A stretch of DNA of 52,075 nt from Desulfonatronospira sp. (GTDB lineage: Bacteria > Desulfobacterota > Desulfovibrionia > Desulfovibrionales > Desulfonatronovibrionaceae). Position numbers and translations under genes: made by a program. Location of the stretch: NCBI GenBank assembly GCA_003551155.1, contig PUMA01000130.1:1-52075 (forward strand), given 5' to 3'. Every line of letters starts with the position of its first letter. The first letter of the stretch is position 1. Below are positions 50,567 through 52,075 of this stretch, one piece after another. The notes under the pieces are model-generated. The model was not told the origin of the DNA. It ran no database searches and saw nothing but the letters and a program-made list of their open reading frames with translations.

Positions 50567-52075
50567 CAGCTGGTACCACCCTCCGGGCGGAGCAGGGGAA
50601 AAAGGATAACTTCCCTGATGGAAGCAGAGTCAGTAAAGAGCATGACCAGGCGGTCAATTCCTATACCTGCCCCTGCTGCAGGAGGCATACCGTATTCCAG
50701 GGCCCGGATATAATCTTCGTCCATAAAGTGCGCCTCTTCGTCCCCGGCCTCCTTTTCCAGGGCCTGATCCTGAAAGCGCTTTTTCTGGTCCTCGGGATCA
50801 TTGAGTTCGGAAAAGGCATTGGCGATTTCCCGGCCGGCAATGAACAGCTCGAAGCGGTCTGTAATTGCCGGATCATCATTGTTGCGTCTTGAAAGGGGGG
50901 AAATATCAGTGGGGTAGTGGTAGATAAAATGAGGCTGGATCAGCCTGGGTTCAACCAGGAGATCAAAAAGCTTGGCCTGAAGCTTGGCCAGTTTTTCCCC
51001 GGAATTCACGTTTTCCCCGAATTTCTGCACCATGGCTCTGGCCCTGCCCTGATCCCGGTAGTCTTCCCGGGTCAGACCGCCGATTTTTTCCAGGGCCTCA
51101 AAAAATGAAAGTTTGGCCCAGGGCGGAGTGAGATCAATATCATGTCCCTGGTAAACAAGACAGGTCCGTCCGAAAATCTGACTGGCCAGCGAACTGATCA
51201 TTGCCTCGGTAAAGTGCATCAGATCCTCAAAATCAACATAGGCCCAGTAAAATTCGAGCATGGTGAACTCGTGATTGTGCTGGGTGGAAATGCCTTCGTT
51301 TCGGAAATTGCGGTTTATCTCATACACCCTCTCAAAGCCGCCCACCAGCAGTCTTTTTAAATAAAGTTCAGGCGCCACGCGCAGGTACAGTTTCATGTCC
51401 AGGGCATTGTGATGGGTTTTAAAGGGCCTGGCTGTTGCACCGCCTGGTATGACCTGCATCATGGGGGTTTCCACTTCCATAAAGCCTTTCAGGTCCAGAT
51501 ATTCCCGGATAAAATGGATGACCCTGGTCCTCGTGAGGAATATCTGCTTGGATGCCGGATTGACAATTAGATCAACGTATCGCTGCCGATACCGGGTTTC
51601 AATATCCTTGAGCCCGTGATATTTTTCAGGCAAGGGACGCATGGATTTGGTCAACAGTTGAATCCTGTCCGCCCTGAGGGTCAATTCATGGGTCCTGGTT
51701 CTGAAAAGCTCCCCTTGGACTCCGATTATATCGCCTATGTCAAATTTTTTAAAAATCTGATATTCATCCGGCCCCAGCACGTCCCTTTGCACAAAAATCT
51801 GTATTCTGGCGCTCTGATCCTGAATATGGGCAAAGGTAACCTTTCCGAAAGAGCGCAAAGCAATTATCCTGCCCGCAACCTTAAAGGTCCTGGGAGAGGC
51901 TTCAAGCTGGTCTGCGCTCAGGTGGCCGGCTTCATCAAGAATCTGGGTCAGTTCTGTATCTTTCCGGAAAGTATTGGGAAACAGATCCACCCGCTGTTCA
52001 GCAAGCAGGCCTGCTTTTTTCCGCCTGTGCTGCAGAATATGGCTCTCGCTCTGTTCAGCTGGTTTGCTCTGTTCA
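50566..52075 (-). CDS. lysS: lysyl-tRNA synthetase, N-terminus beyond the right edge
   Basis: ...EQSKPAEQSESHILQHRRKKAGLLAEQRVDLFPNTFRKD... reads in frame to the window end; class II motifs (FRNEGISTQHNHEFTMLEFYWAY; GIGIDRLVML). Confidence 0.96.
   Translation of the reverse strand, partial: EQSKPAEQSESHILQHRRKKAGLLAEQRVDLFPNTFRKDTELTQILDEAGHLSADQLEASPRTFKVAGRIIALRSFGKVTFAHIQDQSARIQIFVQRDVLGPDEYQIFKKFDIGDIIGVQGELFRTRTHELTLRADRIQLLTKSMRPLPEKYHGLKDIETRYRQRYVDLIVNPASKQIFLTRTRVIHFIREYLDLKGFMEVETPMMQVIPGGATARPFKTHHNALDMKLYLRVAPELYLKRLLVGGFERVYEINRNFRNEGISTQHNHEFTMLEFYWAYVDFEDLMHFTEAMISSLASQIFGRTCLVYQGHDIDLTPPWAKLSFFEALEKIGGLTREDYRDQGRARAMVQKFGENVNSGEKLAKLQAKLFDLLVEPRLIQPHFIYHYPTDISPLSRRNNDDPAITDRFELFIAGREIANAFSELNDPEDQKKRFQDQALEKEAGDEEAHFMDEDYIRALEYGMPPAAGAGIGIDRLVMLFTDSASIREVILFPLLRPEGGTS

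Noticed and set aside
49343-50713. 456-aa plus-strand ORF
   Set aside because: Antisense shadow of lolC/E and the lysS 3' end; low-complexity His/Gly/Gln-rich translation, no family.

Overview
The window reads as a chromosomal segment around the dnaA-dnaN-gyrB-gyrA locus of a deltaproteobacterium, probably Desulfovibrionales-like judging from gene content (inference). Order from left to right: partial purH, mltF-like transglycosylase, purA, holB-like, glgB, malQ, LapA-like protein, TPR lipoprotein, gyrA, gyrB, dnaN, dnaA, DUF39 homocysteine-biosynthesis protein, LarE-like PP-loop protein, HSDR_N-like protein, rfaE1, parB, parA with a perfect parS, SPFH/NfeD pair, coaBC, lipoprotein, HMGL-like synthase with a C-terminal Cache-like domain, CDF transporter, N-acetylmuramoyl-L-alanine amidase, glmS, rdgB with a second parS, ThiF-like/MoaD-like/AOR cluster, radical SAM protein, lpxI-lpxA-fabZ-lpxD-ompH-bamA-lolD-lolC/E and partial lysS. 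No tRNA, rRNA or CRISPR array was recognised. Strongest non-routine signals: (1) two ~97-100 bp, roughly 90% identical, oppositely oriented non-coding elements at 17801-17900 and 32910-33005. Both have ~23 bp imperfect terminal inverted repeats and exact 8-bp flanking direct repeats, so they look like an undescribed MITE; one copy sits upstream of dnaA, the other abuts the amidase stop codon. (2) A very AT-rich, divergent DnaA whose alignment by eye lacks the arginine finger and sensor-II arginine and has an altered DNA-contact residue. (3) A soluble HMGL-like synthase fused to a Cache-like sensor domain. (4) A DUF39 / LarE-like / HSDR_N-like cluster next to dnaA. (5) A 17-bp perfect hairpin between aor and moaD. 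All alignments were done by eye; no database search was run.
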